This document shows positions 20,430 to 32,705 of a stretch of 64,000 bases of DNA, one piece after another. This stretch comes from Boswellia sacra (lineage: Eukaryota > Streptophyta > Magnoliopsida > Sapindales > Burseraceae). Each line of letters begins with the position of its first letter. The stretch's first letter is position 1. The notes below the pieces were generated by a model, which saw only the letters and a list, made by a program, of their open reading frames with translations, was not told the DNA's origin and did no database searches. The stretch is taken from assembly GCA_013180625.2 (NCBI GenBank), contig SNVD02009680.1, positions 124,001 to 188,000 of the forward strand. Reading direction: 5' to 3'. Made by a program: the position numbers and the translations under genes.

Positions 20430-21462
20430 GTTTAGCCAAATTTCTAAACACTCACGTATGTCTTATAAGTATCAAGTTAGCTAACTTGTAAGATGTGAAC
20501 GTAACCTTTAATATAGAATTCGGTGTGAGAGATTATCAGTATTGGCACATCAAGTAAAGCAGTGTCCAAGCTTCTGGCAATAAAGTCCACAAAATGCAAA
20601 CTCGCGATTCGTGTAGTCCCTATACAGTTGAAAAGGTGGTTTTCTTGGTGCCAATTGTGCGCTGTTATCTAGCAATGTTTTTTAAGTTGTCGACCATAGC
20701 AATGAATAACCTGGCAAACCCTCAGACTTTGCAGTGAAATGCAACCACCAGATAGAGACATAAATTAATTTAAGTGCTACTGCCCAATTCTGCTGGCAGT
20801 TGGATGGGAACCTTTAGCTAATCAAATCGGGCAAGATTTTTTAACTCAGTCATAAGAGTCAAAGTATGAGCACACTTTTCGAAAAAAAGAAGAATTTCTA
20901 TGCTTCTAATTTGTTAAATTATAAATTTGTTTCACAAACATTTTTTTAACAAAATTTTAAGATGATTTCCTCTGTTTTAAGATAGAAAAGATCTGATGAA
21001 GAGAGGCCCATATTTTGCTCCATACCCAGCTAATTTCTTGGCCAATAATAACAAACAGTTAACTCTGTAGAAGCAGAAGCAATAGCACTATCATTAGCAC
21101 AGTAAAGACAACTTTCTTAAGCAAATAATGGAACCAACCAAAAAGCCACTTTTCATATTGCCTTGTTGAAGGCTTGCAGCCATTGGAAAAAATAATTAAT
21201 AAAGCAAAAATTATTTTTATACAAATATAAAAGTTAACGAAGGGTCCCATGCCTGCAAATGTCATTACTTCGCTTTCAAGACCAATCAACTTCCCCTCCA
21301 GATTTTAGTTGTGTAACAACTATCTCCTCTATGCATAAAGCCAACAAATAGTGTCCCAGTTCTTCTCTCTCTCTCTCCTTTCTCTCTCTCTGTGGCTGTT
21401 AGATATACAAGAAGTTGAAGTTGTTTTCGACAATGAACAGAGTTTAGAGTCCAATTCAAGAG

Positions 21463-22758
21463 ATGGGTAATTGTGTTCCGGTTAATAAGAGCACAGATAT
21501 GAAAGTTGCAGTCCAATTTGAATCATCAACCAAGGAGAACACAGCCAAAACAGAGCAAATGCAAAGCACTGTTAGACAAGGTTTCTTGCCTCAAACGTCA
21601 GCAATGGACCACGTGCCTAGTTTTCGAGACTTGAGTAAGATTCTAACTTGGTTTACTTGACTCATAATTCCTTTTTCAGCAATTTTAGTAGTTACATGAT
21701 TGTGAAAGTTTTCTGTATTTTGATCCAATACCTTTAAGGGGGCTCAAGTTGATTGAATTGGTTGATTATATAAGTATGATCTTTGTTGTTTTTTATTATG
21801 ATTCTAGTTGGTCATGTTCAGCGGCAGCAGAAATAGTCAGCCTAGTCACAGGCAGTTTAATATTATTTTATAGTGTTGAAATCATCAATTCTCTGTAATC
21901 AATTTTGACATTGTTGTGAGACACTTAGAGGTATCCTAAGGTAATTGAAGTAGCATGTAGTGCCATGATAAAGAATAAAAGATTTTATTTTTTAATTACG
22001 TTGTGATATAAATTTGTGCCAATTTCTTCTTTTTTTGGCCTTTGTTTTCAGAGGCCTCTGTCTGAAGTGTTTTGATTTTCTTGAAGTATAGATTTATCTG
22101 TGCAGGTTGTAAAGAGGAAATGTTTTTTGATTCTCAACCCTGGTTAGACTCTGATTGTGAAGATTACTTCAGTGTCAATGGTGGTAAGATTCTGTTGCAG
22201 GAATATTTTCTTTCGCTTGTTGAATTTTACTAATTTCTTCTCTAGACAAACACTGCCGAAGTTAATTTTTTTTCACTTTTATTCAAGTCTGTTTGACTAG
22301 CATGTAACAATGCAGATCTTACCCCATCTCGTGGCAGCACTCCTGTCCACCACAAAAGCTTCATAGAAACTCCTCAACGTGACAAAGTTCTTTATGTGGA
22401 CAGCACACCCAGTTCCATGGCTGAACCTTCTCCTTCTACCACCGAGATGAAAAAACTGATTGAGCTCTTTCGCGAGAGTTTCAGTGATGACCAGGGTGAT
22501 GGGGATCAAACTTTACATGGCCAACAAGAAGCTAAACCAACCATTTTTGACCTCGCACCAAAATCTGCAAGTAGATGTCCATATGAATCAGTTACAGATT
22601 CTGTTTATAGCAGTGAAAGAACTCCTTACAGAGATTCCAATGCCAGCAAAAAGAAATCATCCCCATCTGCTCAGTGCTGCATTCCAAGTTGGATGCGCAG
22701 CCTAAGTTTTACTGAAAGGAGAAAAAGGCTGAGTTCTGCCAACAATAGTAGATGGTAA
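21463..22758 (+). CDS. At3g27210-like protein with N-myristoylation-type start
   Basis: Three exons, 21463-21634, 22106-22183 and 22316-22758, 693 nt, 230 aa. The start M-G-N-C-V-P-V fits N-myristoylation at Gly2 with a possible palmitoylated Cys4, so attachment to the plasma membrane is likely. The central block S-F-R-D-L-S-C-K-E-E-M-F-F-D-S-Q-P-W-L and D-C-E-D-Y-F-S-V-N-G-D-L-T-P-S-R-G are hallmarks of a plant family of uncharacterised proteins (At3g27210/Y-2 type). The C-terminal part is Ser-rich and ends in a basic, tryptophan-containing segment with C-C-I-P-S-W-M-R. No enzymatic domain is visible. The exon 2 and 3 joins restore the conserved motifs, which supports the structure. Function is unknown. 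Confidence 0.88.
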
Positions 22759-23449
22759 GTCAAGTTCTTACACAATCTTCTGAACTCTTCAGTTTGTCTT
22801 TGTCAGGCAGAAATGTGGAGTGATCTATGAACTAAAGTTATCTGTATGGACTATAATGTGCAAGTAATCGTGGTTGCTTTTTTTTTTTTTTTTTTTCATG
22901 TTATGCATTTCTTAATTTGTAGAGTTTGGAATCAGCTGCAGTTATCATAGATTTCAGATGAGAACTAATCTAAGGAATACTTTTTTGATTCTTGTGGAAA
23001 ATATCTTTCTGAATCTTTATGAAACTTCACCTTACTGTGAAGATGAGATAGAAGTGAAGTGTGTTGGTTCTTGACAAATAAAGAGGTAGCAAACGCAATG
23101 TCACAGAAGGCATGAAAAAAATTTTACAATATTCATTTGTGTATGAAAATTCAAATGCCTGAGCCCAGCTATACAAGAGGTTCATTATCCCTGCCAACAT
23201 GATATATTAACTACAACAACCAGTGACCAAAACATACAAAGATTAAAATGTAGAAGAAGAAAAGAAATCAAAACAAAAAAAAAAAAGATCAAACCTTACG
23301 ATAGCCAATGGAAATATTAAGCTTTCTTCTTTTTCTTTCAACCTTGCTTTTCCAAGATTCATTGTCTTTTCACAGCAGCGCACGTTGATCATATTACTGC
23401 ATTAACCACACAACAAATTAATGATGTACGGTCTGTCAGAATTCAGAAC
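22759..23449. other. 3' UTR of the upstream gene and 3' flank of RLP A
   Basis: No gene. From about 22940 the sequence is homologous to 33617-33950, the equivalent flank of RLP B, so a duplication boundary lies close to 22940. A T-run occurs at 22879-22898 and A-runs near 23280. Confidence 0.7.
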
Positions 23450-24056
23450 TCATGAGAAAAGTTGAGATTGTAAAAGTTGGAGACCATTTGTACCTCTGTT
23501 AACATTTTCTTGTTCATCTCTCAACTTCTGCTTTCTTCCAAATTGAGCTGTGTTAACTGCAATAATCACCGATAGCTTATCTTTCATTTCATCGACGAAC
23601 CTGAATTAGGCATGTCTCCAAGAACTTTTAACCATCAAAGTGCCACAAACAGCCCAGAATCCTACGATGAACCCAAGTGCCATACTAACATAGAACCATA
23701 ATGTACCAAAGTCCATCTACATCGTTTTCCACTTCTTCATCCTTCTTGTCCGCATCCCCAGAGCCAGATGAGCATTTCTTTGTCAATGGAGGACCACAGA
23801 GGTTAGGATTACCTTCATAACTGTGTTGCTCATAGAAAGTTAAAAATTGGTTGGAAGATGGGATTGGTCCTGACAAGTTGTATGACAAGTTCAAATGGCT
23901 CTGAAGGGTCACAGAAGTCATGCTTGAAGGCATTAAGCCTGAAAGATTGTTCCAGGAGAGATCAAGAGATTCCAACCGTTGCAAGCTTTGGATACTCTCC
24001 GGTATTTTTCCAGTCAGTTTGGTCCGTGCTACATTCAAGGAAAGCAAGTATAAGAG

Positions 24057-26535
24057 TTTCACACCCTAATTCGAAGGACTAAGATGTGAACTCTAATATA
24101 ATCAAATTCACAGGAACTGTAAAACTAAAACTTTAACAATTTAAAATCTTTAACCAAGTGAAAACCAGTTAAAATATAAATCTTAAAAAAAAAAAAACAA
24201 ACGAGTTTGTTTTAAGAACTAGTGTCAAATTAAATACGGGAAATAAAATCAACACAAATAAAATCAACACAGTCAAATTCCTATAAGAATTAAATTATAG
24301 CGGAGCCAATTATTGCCAAAGCCACAAACGATCACAAACTATCACTCATTATCTAGAATAATAATAAACTAGTATGAGACTTAACCCAGTAAGCATACTA
24401 ATTTTATAGATGAAAATAATTTCTAGAAACATATTTTCATCATAACACAGTAAACATAGTCAAAATAATACATATCAATCTTATACTAAATACAATCAAA
24501 TAATGAACAACATAAATACATAATGAGCAACTCATAAATATCATATTCATACAAAGCAAAACACATAACCATTTAATGGAAGCTACTATGTTGCTTAACA
24601 AACACATTCTTAGCAACCTACACCCTCACAAGATAAGACTTCCAAATCACATATCACATAATTGAGCCCACATATAACCACCGTCAGTGGCATCCATAGT
24701 AGGGCATCACCTCAGTGGGTCTCCCCACATGCGCGAATCCGTGATCACCTAAGAGTGACAATCACAATAGTCCCATCGGACCCTATTCTACCAAATGAAA
24801 CACATATCACTTACCCTCCCAAAGGAAGGCCTTACATATAATTGGCTCATAAACACAACATATTTATGCATATCAAGCATAAGAGTTCGATGTCCTAAGG
24901 TTTTAGGCTTGAATTTTAATTTCAACACATAACATTTCATAGGCATTCTTACAACACATATATGAATAATGGGTAATCAAATGACAAATAAACACATATA
25001 CAGTAGCCAACATACATTTATGTACAAATTCCAATATGCGTTGTATATCAATGTGTAACATAAGTAACCATCACAATTACTATCAAGCATGAATATAATA
25101 TACTTACATATATGCTTATTGTGATCCCAGATAAAAACAAATCTCATTTACTTACCTCACTTGAAGCACAAAATAGGAAACTGCGAATAACTTATGATGA
25201 ACCTATCACAAAGAACATAGGCTTTAAAACATTTCCAAATTTACGTAATTTAATTTAAAACACTTATGATAATGAATAGACTACATATAACTCAATGTAT
25301 ATCATCAAAATCATAAAAATTAGAATAAATTAAATAGGGTTGAATTAAACAACTCACTATTTATTATAAACACTTCACTGTATACGACCTATTTTTAGTG
25401 AATATTTTAAAATTCATGATGAGTTCAAAAATTCTGAAATTTTACAGAGTATTAGTAAACATATAAAATAAGATTCTATGAAATTTTCAATGAAAAATTT
25501 ATACGAAATCATTCTCAAAATGACCTAACAAGTCAGTACCTAAAAACTATCAACCTAGACTTCACAGTGAGGTCACTCTATTCAATGATTTTTAACTATT
25601 TATATACTTAGCGATAAATCATCAAATTTTTATTTGTAATAGTAGATATATAAATGATATTTCATATAAAATTTTATAAATTTCTAACATGTTTAAGGCA
25701 TCTTAAAAATTCTCGTAATTGACAACATAAATTCTAAAATAGCATAATCTGCCTAGAACAGTGTAATTCATAAATTCACCAAAATTCGCATATTAAACAT
25801 TTTTAGCTGAAATAAATTTCTTTAGACATCTAAGATGTCTAGTTTCATCATACCAAAAATTAGCTTAGCTTCAAAACCTAACTCAAGAAATTTCTAAAAT
25901 TTGTTGATTCCCCCACTGTCAGAAATTTCAGTATTTCAGAATTCATATGCTTACAGGAATTTTACATACTACATAATCCCATACATACATCAATCTGCAC
26001 CCTTTCACTTCTACGCTAAAGTCATGGCATATAATTAATATGTCACAAATAAATTACTTAAAAGAAATGTAAATCATAGATAACTGAATGAAGAATTTAA
26101 CTCAAATTGAACAATATAAGTGCTTATCTCTCTCTGAGACCTAGACTCAAAAATATACATAGATAATTATTTACTGTAATAAAAACAAAGCAAAAATGGA
26201 AATTGTAAAACCTTATATAGACGCTAAGTACCACATCAATTGCGATAGAATTGATTGCGATGAAATTCATGTGAGAACGTGAGGAATGCGATTGTAATCA
26301 ATTTCTGCGTAACTGGGGATTGTGGGTTCGTGTTAACATGAGGAGTACTGCAAACGTGACTATTATTACATAATCATACAAACAAAATATTAATAATGAA
26401 CTAATTAATATAAAGTTTCCACATCAGCACTCATTAGTCTAATATTATGCACCTAATATAATTCTAATAACAATTGTTCATATACTTATTATAACATTTA
26501 TATAAATATATATACTTACCCAATTTGGCGTTACA
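24057..26535 (-). mobile_element. Non-coding 2.5-kb insertion inside RLP A
   Basis: RLP homology stops in the LRR after I-T-N-L and resumes about 2.48 kb later. On the - strand the inserted sequence begins TGTAACGCC and ends GGGTGTGAAA, so the ends are loosely inverted. It is flanked by CTCTC (26536-26540) and CTCTT (24052-24056), a possible 5-bp target duplication with one change. RLP genes normally lack introns, and the paralogues at 39000 and 53000 have no insert here. It is AT-rich, has no substantial ORF, and its class is not recognised. Confidence 0.65.
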
Positions 26536-28742
26536 GAGAGATTTGTTATCTCTTCCTGTATCTTTTCCTTCAAGTTGTTGCTTGAGAGGTCTATGACACT
26601 CAGAAGTGAAATCAGATCCTTATATTCATTTTGTCTTCGTTTTACAACCAACTCCACATGTTGAGGGAATAGCATGCTTATGGTTGAGGGTGATGACTTA
26701 TAGTAAGAGCCTCGATGTTTCATAGCTTCCAAATTGCCGAGACATGTAGGGATGGACCCTGATAAATTACTGTGTGAAAGGTCCAGGATAGGGAAACTAG
26801 GGAATTGACATAGTTGATCAGGAATATTTCCAGTTAATAGTTTGCCTCGAAGTCCCAAGTAAAAAATAAAGAATTTGTTTCCGGCAGTCGATACAGTTCC
26901 AAAGAATCTATTATCTCCAAGATCAATTGCATTCATGCCCGTGCAATTCTGTGAGGACAGAGAGAGCTCTCCCGAAAGATTGTTACTTCTCAGTTGCAAC
27001 CATTTAAGTGAAGGGGGAGCAGATAGAGCTTGGAATGCCTCCAGAGAGTGTGTTGTTCGAAAGGTCCAAAGCCCACAAATTGTTTAGACCTCGCCAACTT
27101 GAAGGGATTTCTATCGTCAGATAATTGTATGATAAGTCGAGAACAGATAAATCCTTCATTTCTCCAACGGATAGTGGAACGCTACCATTTAGTAAGTTTT
27201 TAGAAAGATCCAGCCTCACCAGTGTTCTCATTTCATGGCTGATATTTATAGCAATCTGTCTAGTAAGACAATTGTTCCCTAATGAGAGACTGGTCACATT
27301 TGACCAGAGTGGAAGAGAACCCTCTAAACGGTTGAATCCTAAACCAACCTTGCGCATGAATACCGACATTTATCGACTCGGGAAGCTCTCCTCTTAACTG
27401 ATTATATGAAAGATCCAACCACCTAACTTTTGGTGATAACATTCTCCAAAACCAGTCAGGTATGATATCTGAAATTGTATCGTTTCAGAGCGTTATTTCA
27501 CTAAGGCGGACCTGATTTCGAAGCCACGAAGGAAATTCAGGACCCAATTGGCAATTGCTGATTCTTATGAAATAAAGACTGAAATGAGGAATCCAATCGT
27601 TTCTCGCACTGAAAACAAAAGAGTTACTTTTGATTTTGGTGGATAAGGATAGACTAATTAATCTTGTGAGATTCTGAAAATGATTTTCAGTGATGACAGC
27701 ATTCCATGTGTTCTCATAGAGATCCAAAATAGTTAAGTTTGTAAGTTGTCCAATAGATTCCGGGATGGTCCTTTTCAGCATGTTAAAAGATAGGTCCATA
27801 TCTTCCAAAAGCGACAAATTTCCTATGGATGCTGGAAATGGACCCGAAAATGATTTTCGGGAAAGCAAAAGATTATGCAAATTCTTAAAGGATCCTAACG
27901 AATTAGGAGAAATACCGTCCAATTTATTTAAAGTCAAATCTAAGTTTCCTAACGTACTGTTACTGCATTTAGACAAAAACTCTACGAATTCTTCTATTTC
28001 ACCACTGATATAATTATAAAGATTTAAATTATGAAAGTTGCATAGAAACCCCTGTCGAACCTTGGGAAGGGAACCTGAAAGTTCGCAATCAATAAGTTTG
28101 ACGTTCGCAAGTGAACTGATATTGAATAACCATTGACGTACCGAAGAGCTGAAGTCAAAAGAGAGATCGAGGTTGGAGAGTAACGAAAAATTAACAAATG
28201 GAAGAGAATAAGGGAGATTATGGGGTTCACAGTCATCTAATTGCGGCTCCAGAAGAGAAGGGAGCGTATTTACATTTTCTATCCAATTAGTCGTTGCCTT
28301 ACTGAGGTTCAAGCCTCCTAAACGGAGGTATTGGAGGGAGGAGAGACCAGAGAGCCAGTTTAAATCTGAGATCCATAGCTCTTTGGTATATGGAGACGTG
28401 GTGAGATCAAGGTACTCTAAGTTTGACAAATTCCCAAGACTTGAGGGAACCATTCCAGTGAAGGATGCTCGGAAAAGATCAAGGTGCTTCAAATTCTTAA
28501 TTGAAGCTATAAAATCTGGAATTGGTGTTCCTTGAAAATGGTTCCTGCTAAGGTCCAAGTAATTGAAATGTGTCAAGTTAAGCAAAGAAGGATTTAACGT
28601 ACCACCAAGGCGTGATTTCTCATAAGTTAATGCTCCTTGAATTGGATCAAAATAATTCAGGGTATTGAGGTCTTATAACATTGCCTGACTGGTTGCCGCA
28701 GCCTACACCAGTCCAATTGCAGTAGTCAGCACCAACCCAAGA

Positions 28743-29119
28743 TGATGCAGCATGGATTATTTTTACATTAAGGATAATTAAGTCTTTCAATAATTTAGTT
28801 ATTTAAAGTTTAATTGAATTAGAAATTTTATGATTTAGGGATTTTGACTCAATTAGAGAACCTAAATTGTTAGCTTAGGGATTTTGACTCAAATAGGGAT
28901 TTTGACTTTCATAATTTGACTCAAATTCCAATATGTCTTGATTAGTATAAATATAAGGTTTCATTATTATTTTGTTAGACATTATTCATACATTGATTAT
29001 TTGACATATTAAAAGAGTGTTTAGACAGATTTTTGGATTGTTGTTGATTGTGTGTGAGTGTGAGTGATTGTTGAGAGAGTGTTTGATTTTAGTTTGTTCT
29101 TGTTATGGGTTTCCCATCA
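28743..29119 (+). repeat. 5' LTR of the Ty3-like element
   Basis: 377 bp, TG...CA ends (TGATGCAGCATG to TTCCCATCA). It matches 30890-31293 and, in reverse, the solo LTR at 54507-54908. Confidence 0.92.
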
Positions 29120-29122
29120 ATT

Positions 29123-29134
29123 TGGTATCAGAGC
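29123..29134 (+). other. Primer binding site, tRNA-Met type
   Basis: TGGTATCAGAGC, three bases after the LTR end. This is the standard complement of the initiator tRNA-Met 3' end used by many plant retrotransposons. Confidence 0.9.
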
Positions 29135-29639
29135 CTAACATCGTTTTACAAAATTCATCCTAAATTTCATAAACCCCAAATACAGTCACTGTTTATTACT
29201 GTTCATTGCTGAAGTTAGTGTTCGTCACCGGCAACCGACGCATCACCCATCACCAAATACATCAACTTATAGATCGGACCGTCTCAATCATTCTTTCCTT
29301 CATCACCGTCACCAGAATCTCACAGGAAACGCTCCAAAACGGCCAAAAACCGTTCGTTGCTGTTACTGTTCATCGCTTCGGACCGGCGAGTGGTGTCTCA
29401 CCTCCACCACCAAGTGATAGATCGGCCCCTCCCTGTCAACTTTCCCTTATTTGCCGACTACTAATTCCTACCAGAAAGTGTTCGAAACTCAAAAAATCAG
29501 ATTTTAAGCTTGCTTGGATATAATATCAATCAGCCCTTGAACCTTTGAAGTTACATGGAGTCCTTCATGTCTCAGAATTTGTAGTTTAACCCATTTTTGT
29601 GCTGCCTTCCATACCTTTGACTTTTGCAGTTTAATCCCA

Positions 29640-30849
29640 ATGGCTTATTGGGGTTATCAAAGCAACTATGAACGTAAGAAATATGAGATTGCTTTCAATA
29701 GACGTTTAGATTTCTATGGGATTCGTTGCCGTCCTTATGTGAAAATTATTCTTTCTGACTTCCGTTGTCATGTTAAAGGGATTCTTCATTGGTTTGATAG
29801 CTTGGAGCGATATTTTTATGATGTAGATCTTCTAGAAGATATGATGGTTGATTGTGATGCAACCCAACTGAGAGATTTTACTTTTGAATGGTGGATGGTT
29901 AAGAGTAAACATCCAAGAAGAACGGGAGAACTTCCAACATGGGATGAGATGAACCATTTAATAATTGATACTTTTATACCTTCACATCTTGGCCTAGATA
30001 TATGCCTGCCTAGATATATGCCTAAGCGTCAAAAAGTGGTAAGTTATCGACCTCAAAATCATGAGTCTTGTGATTGGAAAATTGATTTGGATCGATTAGA
30101 TAGATTAATTACCCAATACGATGAGTTTTGTAAATTGTCACTCAAACACTTCCTCAAAGTGGTCATTCTTCTATCTTTACCCCATATTCTTGTGATAAAG
30201 TCCAACCTACCAAGTGTGAACTTATAGAAGATAAAGTTCCATGTGTAAGAGAAGATGTTGAGAAAGTAGTTATGAATGATGAAGTTCCAAGTGAAGATGA
30301 TCATGAGGTTGAGATTCAAGTTAATGATATTAAAGTCAAGAGTGAAGAGAGTCTTATTGAGGAAGAGCTTATAGATGAAATTGAGCCTATACATGTTGAA
30401 GATTTCAAGGTTAGAGAGCATAATATTGAAGTTATGCCAGTGGTTGATGAGAAGTCAATCGAAAACATCCGTCTGTAAAAAAAAAAAAAAAAGTCTCCGC
30501 AACAAAGATTGAAGTTGAATTATCTCATGAAGAAAAAATTTTTGAGTCTCCAAAACTACTTTGAGAAGTTATCTCCAAGTCCAAAATTGAAGTTGATTTC
30601 TTAGGAGTTTCTAATGTGTTGAATCAAAGCCCAAACCAAGGCATGCTTATCTCTATTTTGAAATCTCCTATGATGTGGATTGTTTCTTCACCAACATTGA
30701 CATCCATCAAAGCAATATTGCCTAGTTTTCAACCGCTAGTATATATGTTCTTCGATTATCGTGAAGTGCAGACTTCGATCGACGACATTGCTATGTTTAT
30801 GCAAGACAAGACTTGGTGCTTTATCGTATTTTGGCAACATCCGCCTTGA
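29640..30849 (+). pseudogene. Gag-like region of the Ty3-like element
   Basis: The frame 29640-30227 contains W-F-D-S-L-E-R-Y-F then F-E-W-W and W-D-E-M-N-H-L, the spacing of a plant Ty3-type Retrotrans_gag domain. A frameshift or stop precedes an acidic, lysine-rich frame at 30272-30478 and a further piece at 30616-30849. No zinc knuckle is evident. An alternative is a full-length single gag broken by small indels. Confidence 0.7.
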
Positions 30850-30889
30850 GCAACTCGCCAAGAGTCGAGTTTTCTAAGTGTGGGAGAAT

Positions 30890-31293
30890 TGATGCAACAT
30901 GAGTTATTTTTATATTAGGGATAACTGAGTCTTTTCAATAATTTAGTTATTTAAAGCTTAATTGAATTATGAATTTTATGAGTTAGGGATTTTGACTCAA
31001 TTAGGGATCTTGAATTTTCCTAATTTGATTCAAACATAAATTGTTAATTTAGGGATTTTGACTCAAATAGAGATTTTGACTTTTCTAATTTAACTCAAAT
31101 TTCAATACATCTTGATTAGTATAAATATAGGGTTTCATTATTATTTTGTTAGACATTATTCAGATATTGATTTTTGATATATTAAAAGAGTGTTCAGATA
31201 GATCCTTGGATTGTTGGTTGATTGTGTGTGATTGTGAGTGATTGTCGAAAGAGTGTTTGATTTTAATTTGTTCTTGTTATGGATTCCCCGTCA
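30890..31293 (+). repeat. 3' LTR of the Ty3-like element
   Basis: 404 bp, TGATGCAACATG to TCCCCGTCA. It is visibly diverged from the 5' LTR (many substitutions and some short indels), so the insertion is not recent. Confidence 0.9.
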
Positions 31294-31481
31294 CAAGAAG
31301 AAAGCCAACCAGAAGTATCTGTGTGACCATCTTTGAATTTCAGGAGAGCTTTCCTCTCCATCTCAATATAACTGAAACTCCCACCGCTAGAATTGGACCC
31401 TTTGGCTTCAAGAAGCAGAGATTTAGTTAAGAAAAGAAGGAAATGAACAATAAGATGAAACCTGAAATTCCTACAAGCCAT

Positions 31482-32646
31482 TTCTTCGCTAGCTTCATTA
31501 AGTACAACTTTCAACACTAGTTTCTCACACTAGGATAATATCAATAAATACCTTTGAATTTTAACTTAATTTGAAGCTGACAACAACTATACATTTTTAA
31601 TCAAACACACTCCTATAATTGTTTTAAAATAATCATCTAATGTTTTTCATTAATCAGAAAACGAATAAAAGAATGAAAAGACTATCATACCCTTATTCCC
31701 AAATAATCCAACTGGATGGTGGTGGTAGAGTAGTTGAGTTTGCTTGTTGCTGTGTTGCTACTAAGTTGTTGGACTGCCGTTAAGTTGCTGTTTTTTTTTA
31801 ATTTGATTTATTATTTTGATTGATTTTTATTACTGATAATAGAGTAGCTGGGTTGTTGTTGGGTTGCTGCTAAGCTGTTTTTTTTCCCTAATTTGATTTA
31901 GTATTGCTATGTTTTCTAATTTGATTTATGCTAGTCTGTGTTCTCCCTCTTTTAGTCTTCTTTGGGTTGCGTTGGATGATCAACCAAGTTTGCTTGTATT
32001 TTTTTAATTTTATTTTAATTTGATTGATTTTTAATTTCCTCAAAAGAGTTGAGATGGATGTGGTGATGTGAGTGGCGTGACGGGTGTTTTGGGATGGTGC
32101 GGTGTGTGGCGTGAGTGGTTGATGGTAGTGCGTGTTGATTGGGTTTTTTTTGTCCCTTTCAAATTTTTTTATTATAAATTAATTTAATAATTTTGAGTTG
32201 AAAGATTAATTTGTTTAGTATGAAATTTTGATATTATCCCTGTCTATTAGTCTATTTTTAATGAAAAATATTAAATTATGATTTTAAGATAATTCTAAGA
32301 TTATGATTAATTAAAAACTTATAGTCGTTATGTTGTCTGCTGAAAATTAAGTTAAAACTAGAGGGTGTTTATTAGTATTGTCCGTTCTAACGTTCTTTTT
32401 CATACTTGATCATTACAAATTAATAAAAAAGTGAAATTATTGATGTGGTAATGATGTTTTAATTAATATAGTTAACTATAACCTTGGTTAAATGAATTAA
32501 ACTCGCCAAAGCCAACCTAATTTTTTGTCTTATAAGTTTTTTAAAAATTTGACCCTAACCCTATAATTAGATCGAAATTCTCTGTCCTAATTTATATTCA
32601 AACTGAATCTAATCTGTGAGATCACAGCATAGACTTAAACATCATC

Positions 32647-32705
<59 letters not shown>

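Larger units (their letters stand above)
18823..21462. other. Long intergenic region
   Basis: No supported gene. It probably contains the promoter of the - strand small gene (18823 upward) and that of the + strand gene starting at 21463, including a CT-rich leader at about 21363-21395. Open frames here, such as 19171-19527 (-), are driven by a microsatellite or lack features. A 68-codon hydrophobic frame at 21059-21265 (-) is discussed in the findings. Confidence 0.5.
28743..31293 (+). mobile_element. Ty3-like gag-only LTR retrotransposon in RLP A
   Basis: Complete in outline: 5' LTR, tRNA-Met primer site, gag-like region, purine-rich tract (gtgtgggagaat, about 30878-30889) and 3' LTR. A perfect 5-bp target duplication CAAGA lies at 28738-28742 and 31294-31298. 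No protease, reverse transcriptase or integrase is visible in the 1.77-kb interior, so it must have moved with borrowed enzymes. It splits the RLP A N-terminal cap just after G-W-L-S-S. The empty site survives in RLP B at 41625-41629. Confidence 0.92.
23450..31481 (-). pseudogene. RLP A: EIX-type LRR receptor-like protein, interrupted
   Basis: Reading down the - strand: the ATG at 31481 (M-A-C-R-N-F), a signal peptide and LRR N-terminal cap (M-E-R-K-A-L-L-K-F-K); an LTR element at 28743-31293; the end of the cap (D-Y-C-N-W-T) and then many LRRs (28585-27485, 27442-27004, 26999-26536); a 2.5-kb insertion; the last LRRs (24056-23685); and the C-terminal acidic, membrane and short basic tail region, ending near 23450. 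The tail shows W-A-V-C-G-T-L and D-E-M-K-D-K-L, typical of the family. Frameshifts occur after N-V-I near 28670, between LRR blocks and before the membrane segment, and there is an in-frame stop after W-R-H-A near 23610. These proteins lack a kinase domain and act as cell-surface immune receptors in other plants. This copy cannot give a full product. Confidence 0.9.

Noticed and set aside
29206..29523. 105-codon frame after the Ty3-like 5' LTR
   Set aside because: Leader sequence of the element; low-complexity and no gag signature.
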